Of a DNA stretch of 64,000 bases, positions 22,805 to 36,650 are shown piece after piece (within the stretch, counting starts at the first letter, position 1; each line of letters opens with the position of its first letter). This DNA comes from Gnetum montanum (lineage: Eukaryota > Streptophyta > Gnetopsida > Gnetales > Gnetaceae), in the NCBI GenBank assembly GCA_015680685.1, contig MNCI01022141.1, positions 157,793 to 221,792 on the forward strand. The letters run 5' to 3'. Under the pieces are notes generated by a model. The model ran no database searches. It was not told where the DNA came from and saw only the letters and a list, made by a program, of their open reading frames with translations. Both the position numbers and the translations under genes were made by a program.

Positions 22805-25494
22805 TATTGATGTCAACATCGCCCATGCTAGGCATTAGGCCATGATTAATAGTTTCAATTCCACAAAAAATAATATTGTCAAACTTCACAATTTTAAAAT
22901 TATTTCAACAGTGTAAAGGACCCAGAGATTAATGAATCAACAAGTATGAATTAAGAAAAACTAAGAAATGTAGATATCACTTACTTGCCCAACTGGGTCA
23001 GTAATAGGATAACAAATTATCATCAAAATATGAACAAGGCAAAAAATTTGCACTAACAACAAGTCCATATCTTGAACAAATTGCTTGTGGTATGACCTAT
23101 AAAGAATTTCATTAAAATTCCAAAAATATAATTTTAGTATTAAAACTAAATTCTACTAAATGAGATAAAAAGAACCAATACTTCACCTCTCTAAAGGCCA
23201 GGAAAAAAAGTAATTGAGAGAATAATAGCAACAATTGGATTAAAAATTTTATCCAAAAATAGAGGAAGTGCCTACAAAATAGAACTATTAAATCAAAAGC
23301 TAGAACAATATTTTATAACATTATAACACATCTAAGTTCTTATATATTAAAATATAAGTTTCTTTATTATTTTTTAAAGAAAAATGAACAATGAAAGAAC
23401 TAGGATATATAAATATGTATTTATGAAATCTCGACGAATACATATTTCTTATATTTTGAATTGAAGTTTATATTAATTCAATCAATGTCAAAAGATTCCT
23501 AACAACCCTTGTTCCATAACTATTACATTATTTTCAAGGCAGTCATAGTAATGAAATGTAAAACATTAAAGTAGTTCACATTTAACAAATAAAACTTGAA
23601 TCATACATCATGTTGCAACATGGAAACTCATTAAAATATTGGTATTGTCAATGTCTACATCTAACACTCCACAATTAACAAAACAATAACTTCTAGATAA
23701 TGTGTTAGATATCTTATTGTGCATGATAACTTTCATATTGATTTTTACACCATGATTTAACTTCCCTTCAAGTTATCTATCAATATTTCAATTCTACCAA
23801 CTTACAGTGATTTTAGAAAATTAATTGAAAACCAACTAAGAAAACTTAAAAAAAAAAACTGGTTTTGAATTAGGTAGTGTATTCTTCATAGATCTAATGT
23901 GTAATTAACATATCATTCAAATCATGTTTTGATAAAACATTATTTGTTTAAGCAATTTACAAATAGTAGTCCACTTGTGCAAGCCAACATTAAAAACACC
24001 TACACACTTTTAAGCATGAAAGGCTATCTGAAGTCTTAATACATCAACCAAATTCATGTTACCTAAAATATAGATCATAGGTATGGTCTCCTTGAGAATC
24101 TAAAGGATTCTAATGACTTTAAGCATGTCCTAGTCATAGGTCATGGCTTTAGAGGCATGGAATGGCTACTTATCATTTGATCAAAAATGCCATTACTTTT
24201 CATCCACATATGCCTACACCACCCATTATTACCACATCAATATTCATGTAACGTCGATAATCTACCATGTAGAATTCAAAAACAGGCAACATTATGGATG
24301 TAGTTATGAGTGGAAATCAATTTAGGAAATGGATCTACAAGCACCATGATGAAATGAAAATTGAATGCAGAAGCATGGAGTAGCACATCAATGAACTACA
24401 AATATAGGTAGGTCATTGCAATGAAGTGTCAGGAGTTACATTGGGCACAGTAGAGGTGTAGACATGAGTAATGGTGACAACAATGTGATTTATGAAGTAA
24501 TGACAATGTGCACATGGTGAACATGGGTAACTAATGATAATGCAAGACGCCATTATAATAGATTGATCTCTGAGGGGCTCAAAATCAAACCCTGGGAAAG
24601 GGGCCTAGGAGAATCAGCAACCAAAAAACCTCTAGGCAGTAGTTTCCTTCTTCTCTGTTAGTGACAGTAGCAAGCTTTCCTCTTCCTTTTGCATGTAAGG
24701 GGATAGCAGCTCTAGATAGCTCCATGCTACAGGGGCCTTGATTGCTCTCTCCCTCCCCATTCTAGTAGTATGGGTGGTGGTGCTGTTGTAGACATTGCAA
24801 CAGTGGCTGTAACTATAGATGGCTACAGTTATAGTGTGAGTAACAAAGTGCATGGTAGTAGGCCAGTGCAGATGGTGTAGCTAGCTATAGAAGCATTTGT
24901 CACTGTCGGTTGTCAAAGACACAGGCACATGTCAAAAGTTGATGCATAGCAGTAGTTGCTCTACATGGTGCATGTTAGAATCTCTTCCTCATAAATGATT
25001 TCTTTCTTCTTCTTTTATGCTATAGTATGCAACCTTCTATCTCTCTCCAAATGATGTGCACATGGTAGATAATGCCAATAACCTCTTTCCTTGCTCCTGG
25101 TCTACATGAAAGGTAGACGAGCTCCTAAGATAGTGATGGTGGCATAGTTGTAGTAGTTGGTTGATGGATGCATCTCACTATTTCTCTCTCTCTCCCTCTT
25201 CAATGATGATCGAAGTCTTTCTACTGAGCAGTGGGTGCCACTGGCAGTGATGGATCAGCAGTAGTAGTATGACCAAAGAAAATTTATTTTCTTAGTTACT
25301 TATTATATTGAAGACACTAATTTAATTTAAAATCCTAATTTTTTAATTTACTTGTTTATGGAACACCACATTGCCCCTCTAGTTGAGACTATTCCTAGGT
25401 TTCCATACCCATATGGGAGCCACCCTAGGCACTAGTCATCTTAAATGAGTTTTCTTTTCCAGGTGTTGGTGCATCCAAAATTTATGCATCAACA
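22805..25494 (+). repeat. T1 3' LTR
   Basis: The start TATTGATG (probably once TGTTGATG) and the end CATCAACA form matching inverted ends after the purine tract. The last 1.2 kb matches the 5' LTR part at 1-1225. The length of about 2.69 kb is long but usual for Tat elements. The left 1.45 kb is AT-rich with no coding signal. Confidence 0.75.
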
Positions 25495-27760
25495 CCAATA
25501 TTATTATTTTTCATGTGCTAGTTGGTTTGGTACTAACCCAAGAGTAGATGATGCATGATGATGAGAAACATAGCAGAGCTATTCCTCAATCATGAGACAC
25601 ATCTATGACTTAAATAGCTTCCTTTGTATAGCAGTGTTGGCACATTTTGGCCATTTCATGGAACAACAAAAGTAGAGATACTGGCAAAAGGAAATTTGTA
25701 AAACAACTGCATAAACAACCAATCTGTTATGAAACCATTAGAAAAATATGAATAATGCTGGGAAAAATCACTAAAAATGTCTCAAATTAAAAAAAATTGA
25801 GGTTGATGTTGTTGCTGGTTATGAAAATGCATGGGGTAAAACTAGAGATGAGTGCTCATAAAAATCAAACGTAGATGATGAACATGATGCTAGCAATAAA
25901 GAAGAGTGGGCAAATAGTGAATCAAAATAAGAGATGATGAACATGATGCTAGCAATAAAGAATAGTGGGCAAACAATGAATCAAAATAAGAGAAGTGATA
26001 TAGATGATGCATCACTGATGCAGAAACAGTGTGCTATACTATGCAATTCATACATCATCACATTCTCGGTGATTCCGAAGTTACAGAGCATATTTTATTT
26101 TCACTATGATGCTTATCTGCGGCATGGTTCACCCTCTGTTCATTTTCTGATACACGGTCACAAATCATTTCTATTTCTCACATCTTTTGTCCGTGTCTAG
26201 AAAAGTTGTTTAAATCATCATTTCCAACATAGTTGATGTTCTAGAACCACATGCGTGTTTGGCCATGCGAATTTCAAAGATCTCCGAACAGAAGAAATCT
26301 AGAAATTTACAACAAAAGCAATTGGATGTAAATTAATACAATAACCCTTCATAGCTAAAATCCATGAAAGAACTAGGTGAATCTGCCCACAAAATTTCCG
26401 TGAACAACCATCTTCTTCCATGAAAAACCAAACAAAATCAATCAACTGCAGCATAAGGACTGGACTCGACAGATTCAGCCTCAAAAATCAGCACAGCAAA
26501 GTGTAGAGGTGTATTATCTTGAGTGCCTAAGAGCTCATTCTTTGTCTTTCCCATGCTCTAGCTCCTAATTTTATTTACAACATTATTATTATTATGATTC
26601 AAAACGGGGACGTCAAGTCGCTCTATTTGTGCAATGGTATCAGACATACAATACCACGAATCTGCCAGTATTTCCAAAAGCCTGAAATTGATACGACAGT
26701 AACCTTGATCTGTAAAGATTTTAAAGGAACCATAATACAGTGCTTAGGTTCTACGTATGTTCCATTTACACAACGGTTTTATAGATCTTACCAGTACCAT
26801 TACCCCATCTCTGTTTCTTGGATGACTTCAAGAAATCGCAAAAAAATGCACTATCGACATTCAACAGCGACATGTTAAAACAATCTTGTGTTCTCAATCT
26901 TTGAATAAAAGAGATGCCGAAGACGACTACATCTCCATTTTTGGCCGTGGTCTCCCAAAAAAAATATAGTACAGCCATGCTTTTGGCACATATTTGTACG
27001 CTGTTGCCTGCGTAAGTCCATGCCAAACAAAGGGAAAAAAAAATGCAGGCCGCTATGAGGATCCAACCACTCTCTGGTGTACGCTTCTACTGGAGCAACA
27101 AAATTTTCGGTGTAAGCAAAAAACCTTGGGGTAGGTTTGGTCTTTGAAAAGATATTTGTAAAAGGTTTCAGGTTACCACGAACTCAAATGCATCAATGCG
27201 TTGATAATTTAGGGCATAATACTGTGTAAACAAATAATGAAGGATCAAAGATGGCATCTTGTAAATTCTAGGAATTGGGAGTAGAAAAATACAATCACTA
27301 CAATGTAAAATGATGCTTTATAATCTTGGTGATGATAAAAAATCATAAAAGATAGACCCGAAATGTCGGATTCGGTGACTTCAAAACACATACACAAGAA
27401 TTTGCCAATTTCAGAATGGATTTTGGTGATAAAGACCTACGCAGTATTGAAGATGGATCTCAGAAAGAGTTTGCAGAAGAGAACGGTGACAACAACGAGA
27501 ATTTTGATAGCAGATGCACAGAAATTTGAATTTTGGAGTGGCGAGGTACTTGCAGGGCATTTTCCGAAATTCCACAGGAAAATTCTTACCGAATTGGCAT
27601 GAATTTTTGGCTTCCGATCCTGGTACTGCTGCATTGGTTTAACTGCGCATGGATTCAGCACTAAAATATTGAAATTTTTGTTTGTTAGAAACATTTGGCA
27701 CTTGGTTGTGCTCTGAAAAATGTCTGCATCCAATTAAAGGGAACTATTATGCTAAACTGG
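25495..27760. other. Unassigned AT-rich flank with an acidic duplicated segment
   Basis: No feature can be firmly named. The stretch 25800-25990 is open in one frame except for TAA/TAG codons and reads as acidic residues with tryptophans (YENAWGKTRDECS, then DASNKEEWANSES), which could be a decayed exon of unknown origin. The rest (26200-27760) has only short frames on both strands. Confidence 0.35.
25874..25992. repeat. Tandem duplication of about 59 bases
   Basis: GATGAACATGATGCTAGCAA... occurs at 25874-25933 and again at 25934-25992 with three or four differences. The unit is not a multiple of three, so the second copy changes frame. Confidence 0.9.
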
Positions 27761-27761
27761 G

Positions 27762-29083
27762 TGTTGTTGCAAATGATGGATGGTTACGTACTTAAGTGCC
27801 AGTTTTTCTTGATATCTTATTATTCACTAAGAAAGGAAACTTTTAAGATATTCATGTAAAGTTAGGGACACTTGGCTATTATCCCTTTTATTCCTATGAA
27901 AGTTGTAACTTCCTATGATAGTTACAACTATGATATTTGTAACTAATTTTAATTTTAATTACCATGAAGACACTTGGCAATTAAAAAGGGACACTTGGCA
28001 ATTAAAAAGACCACTTTTCAGCTATAGCCTTTTTGTCTCCATGGTGACCACTTGGCAACTGAATGAGGCCACTTCGCAACTACATGGGACACTTGTCAAC
28101 CGTAGCCTTTTTTTCTCTATGGTGGTTAAACCACCCAAGATATTTTGTAACTTCCCTACCTACCTTTGAACCCTATAAAAAGGCTTCAGGGGTCAAGGAG
28201 GAGGAACACTTGAGGTCTCACACATCACACTTGGGATCTTGGAAGATTTGTAAAGAAGATTGCTTGTAAGATGGCTTGTTAAAGAAAATATTTCAACCTC
28301 TTTGTCATGGTCCTGTGAGTTATGTATTTTATTTTTTATTTTGTTTAAATTGTTTAGCTAGTGGTTTAGATAGTATCATCCTTGGCAAGTAATTTTGGAA
28401 ATTTTAGATTGCTCTTATTGTTCTTGTTGCCCAATAGAAAATTTCTGTTAAAATTTTTCCATAGAAGTGATTGTGTTTAAAAGCCTTAAGAGCATTTTAG
28501 TAGTAAATTTTATTATTGTGCAATGTATAAGAACTGCTATTGAGATCGTTGGAAGAGAGCCTCTACTTGTGGTCATGCCATTGAACGATTCAGTAGTCAA
28601 GAGGGTTTAGAAAATCTTTGGTATTTTGATGGGACCAGAATAACTTTATTTTATCTTTAAAGTGAATCTTCATGGTATTTCAATCAGAAATTGTCAAGTC
28701 TTTTGAAGGTTCTATTGAATGCAATCGTTGACATCTATTATCTAGCCAAAATGAAGTCTCGTACATGGTAGTTTACATAGCAATTTTTTGGTAGCATAGT
28801 AGGATTGTCTTGAAGAAATTGCTTATTTGAGCCTTGGAGGATTGAACAATTCATAGATATTGAATTTGGGATAGCTTTATTGCGAAGTGTTTACTCGTGT
28901 CATTTTACCTTGTTTAAATATTTGAGGTCTACACAAATCTACTTTCTTTTCTGTCTATTTCCATCGAATCTTGCTCTATTTCTAGTTTTCTTGTGGAACT
29001 ATTTCTTTCTCTAGGGAAAATTAGAAGTAGATTTGCAGAGTTGTGCTCAAATTTTTTTGCAAAATTTTATTTGTTACAAGTAG
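27762..29083 (+). repeat. Probable decayed LTR (copia type)
   Basis: The left part has a promoter-like layout. Several copies of a GACACTTGGCAA-type motif lie between 27866 and 28100, followed by a TATA box CCTATAAAAAGG at 28172-28183 and a GTCAAGGAGG leader. The right end TTTGTTACA is followed by TAGGTATTATAAG, a weak match to the copia primer site TTGGTATCAGAGC. The borders are inferred; no second copy is in the window, so it may be a solo LTR or a 5' LTR of a lost element. Confidence 0.4.
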
Positions 29084-32000
29084 GTATTATAAGGACTGCG
29101 TAGACTAGGCAATTGAACAAAATAGGAACTCTCAACAACTCATAGTACTTGGCAAAGTTGGTTGAATCTCTTTAAGACAACTCATCTATAGTTTACACAT
29201 AACGCAATCATTTCATATTTCACAACTACACACCGCAACAGCACACACACATACTCACATTAACTACTGAGTTTATTTGAAGGTATCTGGGCCTTGGTGT
29301 TGCCAGAGACCAGCAGGCACCTAAATCTTGTTCGAGGACACTTGTTGGCGGTCACGTCCCAAACGGTTGCCAACAAGCAGGTGAACATAGTAGTGCCTAC
29401 AACATCTACTGTCTCATCAAGAAACAACATGACCCAACATTACTACAGAAACTATCGTAACTTTCCAATTGGAAGCAACAAGATCCACATTCATAGAGTA
29501 TCACATGATCTTCCATTTTGGGCATGGAATCAAGCATCAACAACTGATGTTGCAAAAAATAAATGTACTAAAATGCCTTCTATAGTATGGTCATAGTATC
29601 CAACCTTGCCCTATAGAGTGAACCTCTTTTTCTAGCAACTATAGACACTCTCGAATATTTTGTCACCAGAGTCTTGTAATCATGCTTGTACCAACCATGG
29701 CCGCCTACACCACTTCTACTACTCATAAGCTCCTCTCCACATCATGGATCATGTAGGCCACAATGGAATACTTTGGATAAAGTGCTAAGCAAACGTGGTC
29801 ACCAACGGCCCCTTGACCTTGAAATTCATCTAGCATAGGTGAATACATTGTAGAAGTAGTTTCATCTCTTTCTAATTATACCACAATGAATTGTGAGCTT
29901 GGTAACAAGATTCTTGCTATGAAAATCATAGTTTTCAATTAGGGATTACACTATTACTATTACTACGATGCATATCAATGCAACTAAGTCCAATGGGTGA
30001 CAGCATCAGTAGAGGAGAGTATGAGTCATCGTTGTTGTTGGTTATGTATAGAGGAGATAGTTTGCTATCAATTGGAATTTCTCCATAGGGATGATGATGA
30101 TACTCTTGCTATGTGTGAGTGTGGTACTGGAGGTCATGCATTTCTTCCACTAGAAGCTCCTTCTATTGTTGCTCAAATGTGCTCATGGTTAAGCTACTCA
30201 TTTTCATTTGCTACTCAAATGTTTGTAGTAGGATGTCAAGGCTTGTAATATGAAGAACGTTCAACATTGAAGAGGTTTATAACCGGTGTTATCAATATCC
30301 TAAAAAGAAGATCCTCGCTCACTAAATGCAGTAATGCTATCATAGTGGAACAGTGGTAGTGGCAAAGATGATTGTTATGGTAGGTTTTTAAAGAAACCAA
30401 TGAATTGGAATTGGAATTGCAAATACTATACTTGATGCACCATGTTAACTTCTCTAAAGTAGAAAATTCTACCTTGAGAGAGAAGGTAGGGATCATCAAA
30501 CAATGTGAAAAATTTTCTTGTCGATTAATGTACCAAGGCAATCACAATTCTATTATCTTCGAACAAGTTCAGACATTTCTTGTACCATAAAGGCTATCCA
30601 AAATGTGTCGAAACAACAACCATAGAGGTTATCGAGGCTGCGTGAGTTTCATGTCATCTCACCCCTACCCTTGCCCCTACCCCTACCTAGCTTAAAATTT
30701 GAATGTCACAGAGATGATCATTATGGTAGGTTTTTAAAGAAAATAATGAATTGGAATTGGAATTGCAAATACTATACCTATTGAGTCATGTTAACTTCTT
30801 TGAAGTAGAAGGTTCTGCCTTTGGAGAGAAGGTAGAGATTATCAAACAATGCAAAAACTTCACTACTCGGCTGATGCACCAAGGCAATCATGATTCTATC
30901 ATCTCTAGATAAGTTCCTTAGTGTTTCCACCATGAAAAAGTCATTTCTTATACCATAGAGGCCATTGAGGCTACTCTAAAACAACAATCGTAAAGGCTAT
31001 TGAGGTTGTGTGAGTTTCATGTTGTCCCCCCTGCCCCTACCCCTACGTAGTTTAAAATTCAAATGTGGTAGAGACAGTTGTTATGATAGATTTTCATGAT
31101 GCTTGACAACACAAAAAAAATAACAATCTTCCCCTTTTTATGGTTGTTTTTACACATTTATTTTCAAAATTACTAAATATATCCATGACCAAAGTTGTAG
31201 TTGTAGGCCCTTGCTAAATATGGATGCTAGTCTACAAATACGATTTAGTCTATTCAAAGATGATAGAGAAACCTTTTCTTGGACTGAAATGATCACTTTC
31301 AAGGAAAGAAAAAGGTTGTAATTGATTTTGTTCATATTTTACTGATAAATCATTCTAAGATGTAAAATACTTCTATGATCTAAGAAATTTGAATTTTTTG
31401 GAATATTTTGGATTATATTTTCCAACCATCTCATTAAAACATTTCATCTGTGGAATATTAGAAGCCAAGGGTTTCTCTATGGCACTTATTAGGGTGGTTA
31501 CATGACTTTCAAAATTTGGTATGCTATGAACCATCAAAAATATTTTATTGATGAAGTGATCTTGAAATAACCTTTCCTTATGTGTTTTCCTCTTCAAAGT
31601 GAAATGCTTTTTGATCTCAAAATAAGTCCTTTTTACTGATAGCCTTATAGACTCCATGCAATATATAGCACTTCTTAAATGACACAACTACTAACAATTT
31701 CAAATAGTAAATTTGAAGAGCTCTTGTTTTCATCTTTAGAAATTTCTTTCTCATCAGATCTTACTTACATTGACGTATACTACTGGCCTCACCTTTTCTA
31801 TAAGTATCCTGAAAAAGTCAAGTACAATGGCAATGACTAAATACAATATTAAATCAAGAAAAAAATGATAAACCAAGCTATTTGAACTTTTAAAATACTA
31901 GAGAACGTTCATGTATTAACATCTACATGGTTACTAACACACTAACTAACATGTCAAGACATTATTTTCCTCTAATAAGAGATGTATGGTAGTGTTATCA

Positions 32001-32977
32001 ACCTTTCTCTTACATAGTTTAGTCTCTTGAATGTTGGCACAATCAAAATTGCCATCATGAAAGCCATTTGACTCCAAGATGAAAATTTTACCATATCTTC
32101 TAAACTCTCTATCTTCTTAATTTCAAAATTACTATTTGTTGACATCAACCTTGCCTATGCTATCACATGGGGCCATAATCAATAGTATGCAACCTCTTTG
32201 AATGTTGCCATATCTAGAATTCATTATCATCTCTAGTTGCTAATTGTTCATGATAATAGACAAGAGAGTGGAAACATGGCAACATCAAATATCTTCAATG
32301 ATATTTTTCCATCTTTAGAGGAATATTCCCATGAAGGATTTTTAACATTACTTTTCCTACTTAATATATTTGGTAGGATATACTTGTAGGAAATGTGGGC
32401 CAAGTCAAGCTTCAACCTGCACTTATGGGCTCTGCCTATCACAAAACCACTTCATCTAAAATTCCATCAATAAGAAATTGATAATGATGTATGATATACC
32501 AACTTTATTAATATGAAAAAGGTAGTATTTTACATGCAATGATAGAAACTTTCAACCATTCCTACCTCAATCTCAAAGGATGATGTAAGATTCTAACCAA
32601 ACAACCTCTCTGAATGTATGCTCATATGCAACAAGGTAGTCGTCACGTAACTAGCTTTAAATATGAGCAAAAGCATTGACCTATAGATAGCAATAACATA
32701 GGAAAATATTTTTTTGCATTTTCCTCACTAAAAAAATTATGAAAATAAGTGAATCTAATTTAAGGAATTCTCCTATCTTTATTAATGCTCTTAAAGGATC
32801 ATTATGTAGATTTTTAATGCTTATCCATCAAGCAGGGTCCAGGAAATTTCTCAGATAATAATTCCTAAGTCTAATTTATTGAATTACTTACACTTAAACT
32901 CAAACCTACAAATTTTACAGTAGTTATTCCTTTGAACACCCACACCATGGCTACACTAATGGAAATACAAGGACATT
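29084..32977. other. Unassigned region
   Basis: Apart from the tandem repeat at 30366-31080, I see no domain. Open frames at 29294-29596 (+) and 31373-31687 (-) have ordinary AT-rich composition and no motif I recognise. Part of the right side may belong to the T2 5' LTR, whose left border I could not fix. Confidence 0.35.
30366..31080. repeat. Tandem duplication with a unit near 350 bases
   Basis: GATGATTGTTATGGTAGGTT starts at 30366, GATGATCATTATGGTAGGTT at about 30712, and a third truncated start GTTGTTATGATAGATTTTCA near 31076. The units share GAATTGGAATTGGAATTGCA and a C-rich stretch (CCCCTACCCCTAC). They differ by small indels (about 347 against 360 bases). In one frame the unit reads ENSTLREKVGIIKQCEKF, which looks like a leucine-zipper or coiled-coil piece, but stops break it. 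Confidence 0.85.
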
Positions 32978-34419
32978 TCATGGTAGTTCAGAATGTGAGG
33001 TGGTGAGTAGTTGATGATGGTTAACAGTGGTTTCTTTTCCCATGGTACATGGAGGTGGCCATAAGGAACAAAGTTGTAGCCATCATCAAAAAAGGGGCAT
33101 AGAGGGGGAGCAACTTGAGTAGAGCCTCTTCTTTAACATTTGCAATGTCTATGTGGATGGTGTGGGTTGTGTTAGATGTGTTGTGCAATAGCGGATGATA
33201 GTAATGGTGGTCGTGCTTGAGGTTGGTAGGTGAACTGGTGGCATGTGTTGTGTGGACACACTCTCTCTCTTTCTTAGTGGACACTAAAGTGATAGAGAAG
33301 TAGGATGCATGAGGTCTTGGTTTTTCCTTCTCTAACAGTGTATAGAAACAATACATGGCAAAGGTGGTTGACATTAGATCTAGAGACATTGGTTTCTCTC
33401 TGAGACATGGCTCATGGACTACGATGGTCTCTTTTTTCCCGCAGGCACATGCAGAGTGGCTAATAGTAGCAACCTTCTTTCTCTATCTTCTACGATAGCT
33501 CACATGGTGGTAGGTAATGCTGGGGTGGCTTGCAGTAGGAAGAGAATTGTAAACATAGGTTTTCTCTCTTTTCCGTGGTTGGGAGGAGACCAACAATAAG
33601 CAACAAGGTTTCTTTCTAGTTGCTGCTTGCACCAGAGTCTTCTCTTCCCTCAAACAATGGTGTTCAGATGTGGAGAGCAGTTAGAAAACAAAGAGGTGGT
33701 AGTTTTCTTTCTTGTCATAGCAGGTGGCTATCTTTGTTCTTGGTCTCCTAGCAGTATGGCTAACAACATCAGATTGTAGAGAGCTACGAAACTAGTGCAA
33801 ATGGTTCTCTCTCTCTCTCTTTTCTCCTACTTTCATTGGATAGACATCAGTAATGAACGATGGTTTTCTATTTTTCTCTCGACATGTAAATAGAAACATG
33901 GCAAAAACAAAGTTGATAGCAATGGTGGCATAGACATGTACATAACGTATGTCATCAACCAACAATAGCACATCGGTTGACAGTAGGCAAGTAGTGGTGG
34001 TGTCCACATCAGTGTGGTAGGAAACTTCCACAATTCTATTTTCTCTCTACTATGCATGGAGATGTGAAAATGAAAGGACACTAGCAGTCAGGTTTCTTCC
34101 CTCTTCCTCATCTAGCAGTGGCTACGGGCACTATTGTGGTAGCATCCACAATGAATTGGCACCAAACAAACGACAATAGTGAGACTAGGGAAAATTTGAA
34201 TTTTTTTTTGGATTACTTATTTTACTCTTCAATTTTAAAGACATTCAATTTAAATTCCTGATTATTTTTACTTGGTTTATTATTTTAAAACATCATATAG
34301 CCCTCTCCAACTAAGACTATTCTCGAGTTTCCATATCCATATGGGGGGCACCCTAGGCAATAGTCTCCAAAACGAGTGTTTCCCGAAGTTTTGGTGTGTC
34401 CAAAATATATGCATCAACA
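32978..34419 (+). repeat. T2 Tat-type element: 5' LTR (left border uncertain)
   Basis: It aligns with 41637-42901, sharing for example GGAACAAAG and GGGGGAGCAACTTG. It ends GCATCAACA like the T1 LTR. The T1 family LTR is about 2.7 kb, so the true left end may lie up to 1.2 kb further left, in sequence with no second copy here. Differences from the right copy are mostly T or A here against C or G there. Confidence 0.75.
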
Positions 34420-34425
34420 CCTTTT

Positions 34426-34444
34426 TGGCACTAGAAGGAGGGCC
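34426..34444 (+). other. T2 primer-binding site
   Basis: TGGCACTAGAAGGAGGGCC lies six bases after the LTR. Element N has the near-identical TGGTGCTAGAAGAAGGGCC, and T1 a damaged version at 1226-1244. The TGG start fits the tRNA CCA end; the tRNA itself is not identified. Confidence 0.65.
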
Positions 34445-35083
34445 TTCTTCACCTTCTAGTTTTAGCTCTTTTTGCCATTTTCATGTGACGATTTCATTTC
34501 CCAATCTAGTTTTCAAACTTGTTGATTTTTTTTTTCAAAAAACCTTTGTCTTCAGATCTTTAATTTCTACCCTTTTTAAATTATGATTCCCATTTTCTGA
34601 AAATTATTGTTATCCAAATCCTTTTTTCTTTCTAGTTTCATTTTCGAATTTCTAATTTTGGTGTTCCGTAAGTGAGTCTCGACTTTGTTAAGATAGTTTT
34701 AATTATTCAAATTTAAATTTATTTTTGCTAAAAAATTTTTCCTTTTAAATTTCAAGCATTTATTTTTCTTTTAAAAAAAATCATTTTAAGCATATTTTAG
34801 TGTTTTCTTTCTTTTTTGTTAAAATAATAATAATTTATTTTTAAATATAGCATATTTTAGTATTTATTTTAAAAATATAATATTATTCCAATATTTATTT
34901 CTTGTACTCAAGTTTATAGCTTACTTTAATGTTTATAATCTAAAATTCTTGTTTTATGAGCACATCCCCAAACAAGAATCACTTACCCCTACTCCTAATC
35001 GACTAGTCACCTATCTTTTTATGTTAAAGAAACAATAAGCTTCATGTTTTCCAAGCTCTAGTCCTAGAAGAACTCAAACTAGG
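34445..35083 (+). other. T2 untranslated leader
   Basis: T-rich, AT-rich leader aligned with the T1 leader. The frame 34272-34586 crosses the LTR end and is not a gene. Confidence 0.6.
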
Positions 35084-36650
35084 ATGGTAGCCCATCAACC
35101 CTTGGCTCCCTTGGTGAGCAATCCCTTTAAATTACTAACTACCATGACATCCTGAAATCTCTCCAGAACATAAACCTATTCTTTGATCCCACAATCCCTA
35201 TGAGTGATGTCTGCCAACACATACAATGTTTCAAAACCTTGATAGGGATCCATAACATTGTACAAAATGATGTGACATGTAGGATGTTTGTGACAACATC
35301 TAGGACTAAAGCAACCCAATGGTTCTTGATGCTGCCTAGTGCCTCTATAGACTCATGGCAAGAGTTCAAAAATAAGTTTCTAATTCAATTTGACAAGTTC
35401 ACGAGCCCTACCATCACATCAAGCAACTTCACTAGCTTAAGAAAGCTACCTAGGAAAAATGTTACGGATTATAACCTTAGATTCCTTCATTAGCTTTCCT
35501 ATGTGCCAAATGAGATGCATCCACAACCTGATGGTATCCTCAACTTCTACCTCTCTACCATCAACCCATTCTTTGCTTATGCCATCAAATCTAATCCTAA
35601 CATAGATGGCTAAAACTATGGAGTTAGAACAAATAACCCTTATGAATAGCATCCAAACCCAATTTGGGATGATGAGTGTTGATAATCCTATGTAGTCCAA
35701 CCCTCTACCCCTATCAGCTTTCCCAAGGACTAATGTTATGCCTTAGACTCCTTTCCCCTTTCAACCAATTCAAACTTCAAGCAATTACACTCAAGGCCCC
35801 ACATCCTCTTCATTCCTACCATCCAACATTGGTTTGAATGATGGCCAATCAAAAACCTTGATCCAATCCATCATAAACCTAAATGGGACATCTAATCCTA
35901 TTGAACCCCTAACTCAAACCCAAAACTAGATGATCCAGATACTGACTTCACTGCAAAAAATTTCCAATGAAGTGGTTGAGCTAAAGGGAAATAATAACAA
36001 AGGTACTATACACTTGGAAAATCCAAGTGCATCACTCAACGATGATTATTATCATCTCCATAACACAAGACAACATTCTGAGTAAACTTGTCCTTAATTC
36101 TTAGCATTATATAGTGACAATACCCAAGGGCAAAAAAAATGGGAAAACCCTTATTATGGTCCTTAATGTACCTCATGAAATAGAAAATGAAGAGTTTTTC
36201 TTATTAGAACAAGCTGTGCTAGGCGACCCTAACCATATAGCACTCGCTATTATAGACTTAGTGACATTGTGAACACCACACAACAACAAACTAGGAATAA
36301 TTCCTATATGCCCCAAACAGAAGAATTCCTAGTCAAAACAATGCAAACAACCAATTTGGAAAATCCCAAGTAACTATCCCACAACAACCAAACCCCCCCT
36401 TCTATACTTAGAAGAGCCCCACCTCAACAAGAAGCCAAAGATGAACATAGGAATTATGATTTGGTTGAGGATCTAAAAGGAGTTAAAGCCAAAATTTCGA
36501 TGTAGGACCTCCTACACTTTAATGAAATGAAAGAGGTGATTTGAGATATAATTCATACACCTAAATTCCAAAGTGAAAAATCCCCAATCCGTGAAAGGCA
36601 AGTTTACTTCACAAAATGTACTGACACACTATCAATATGGAATGCAAACA
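35084..36650 (+). pseudogene. T2 gag pseudogene
   Basis: It starts MVAHQPLAPLV, like T1. The block TKATQWFLMLPSASIDSWQE followed by FKNKFLIQFDKFTS is the gag core and is open from 35200 to 35493. A decayed zinc knuckle (YYHLHNTRQHSE) lies near 36045-36085, with Tyr where the first Cys is expected. Stops and frameshifts occur throughout. Role in the intact element: particle formation and RNA packaging. Confidence 0.75.

Noticed and set aside
26634-26644. TGGTATCAGACA as a copia primer site
   Set aside because: Only the first ten bases match, there is no LTR-like end before it and no gag after it.
33021-33389. 122-codon minus-strand frame
   Set aside because: Antisense to the T2 LTR; the right LTR does not keep the same frame.
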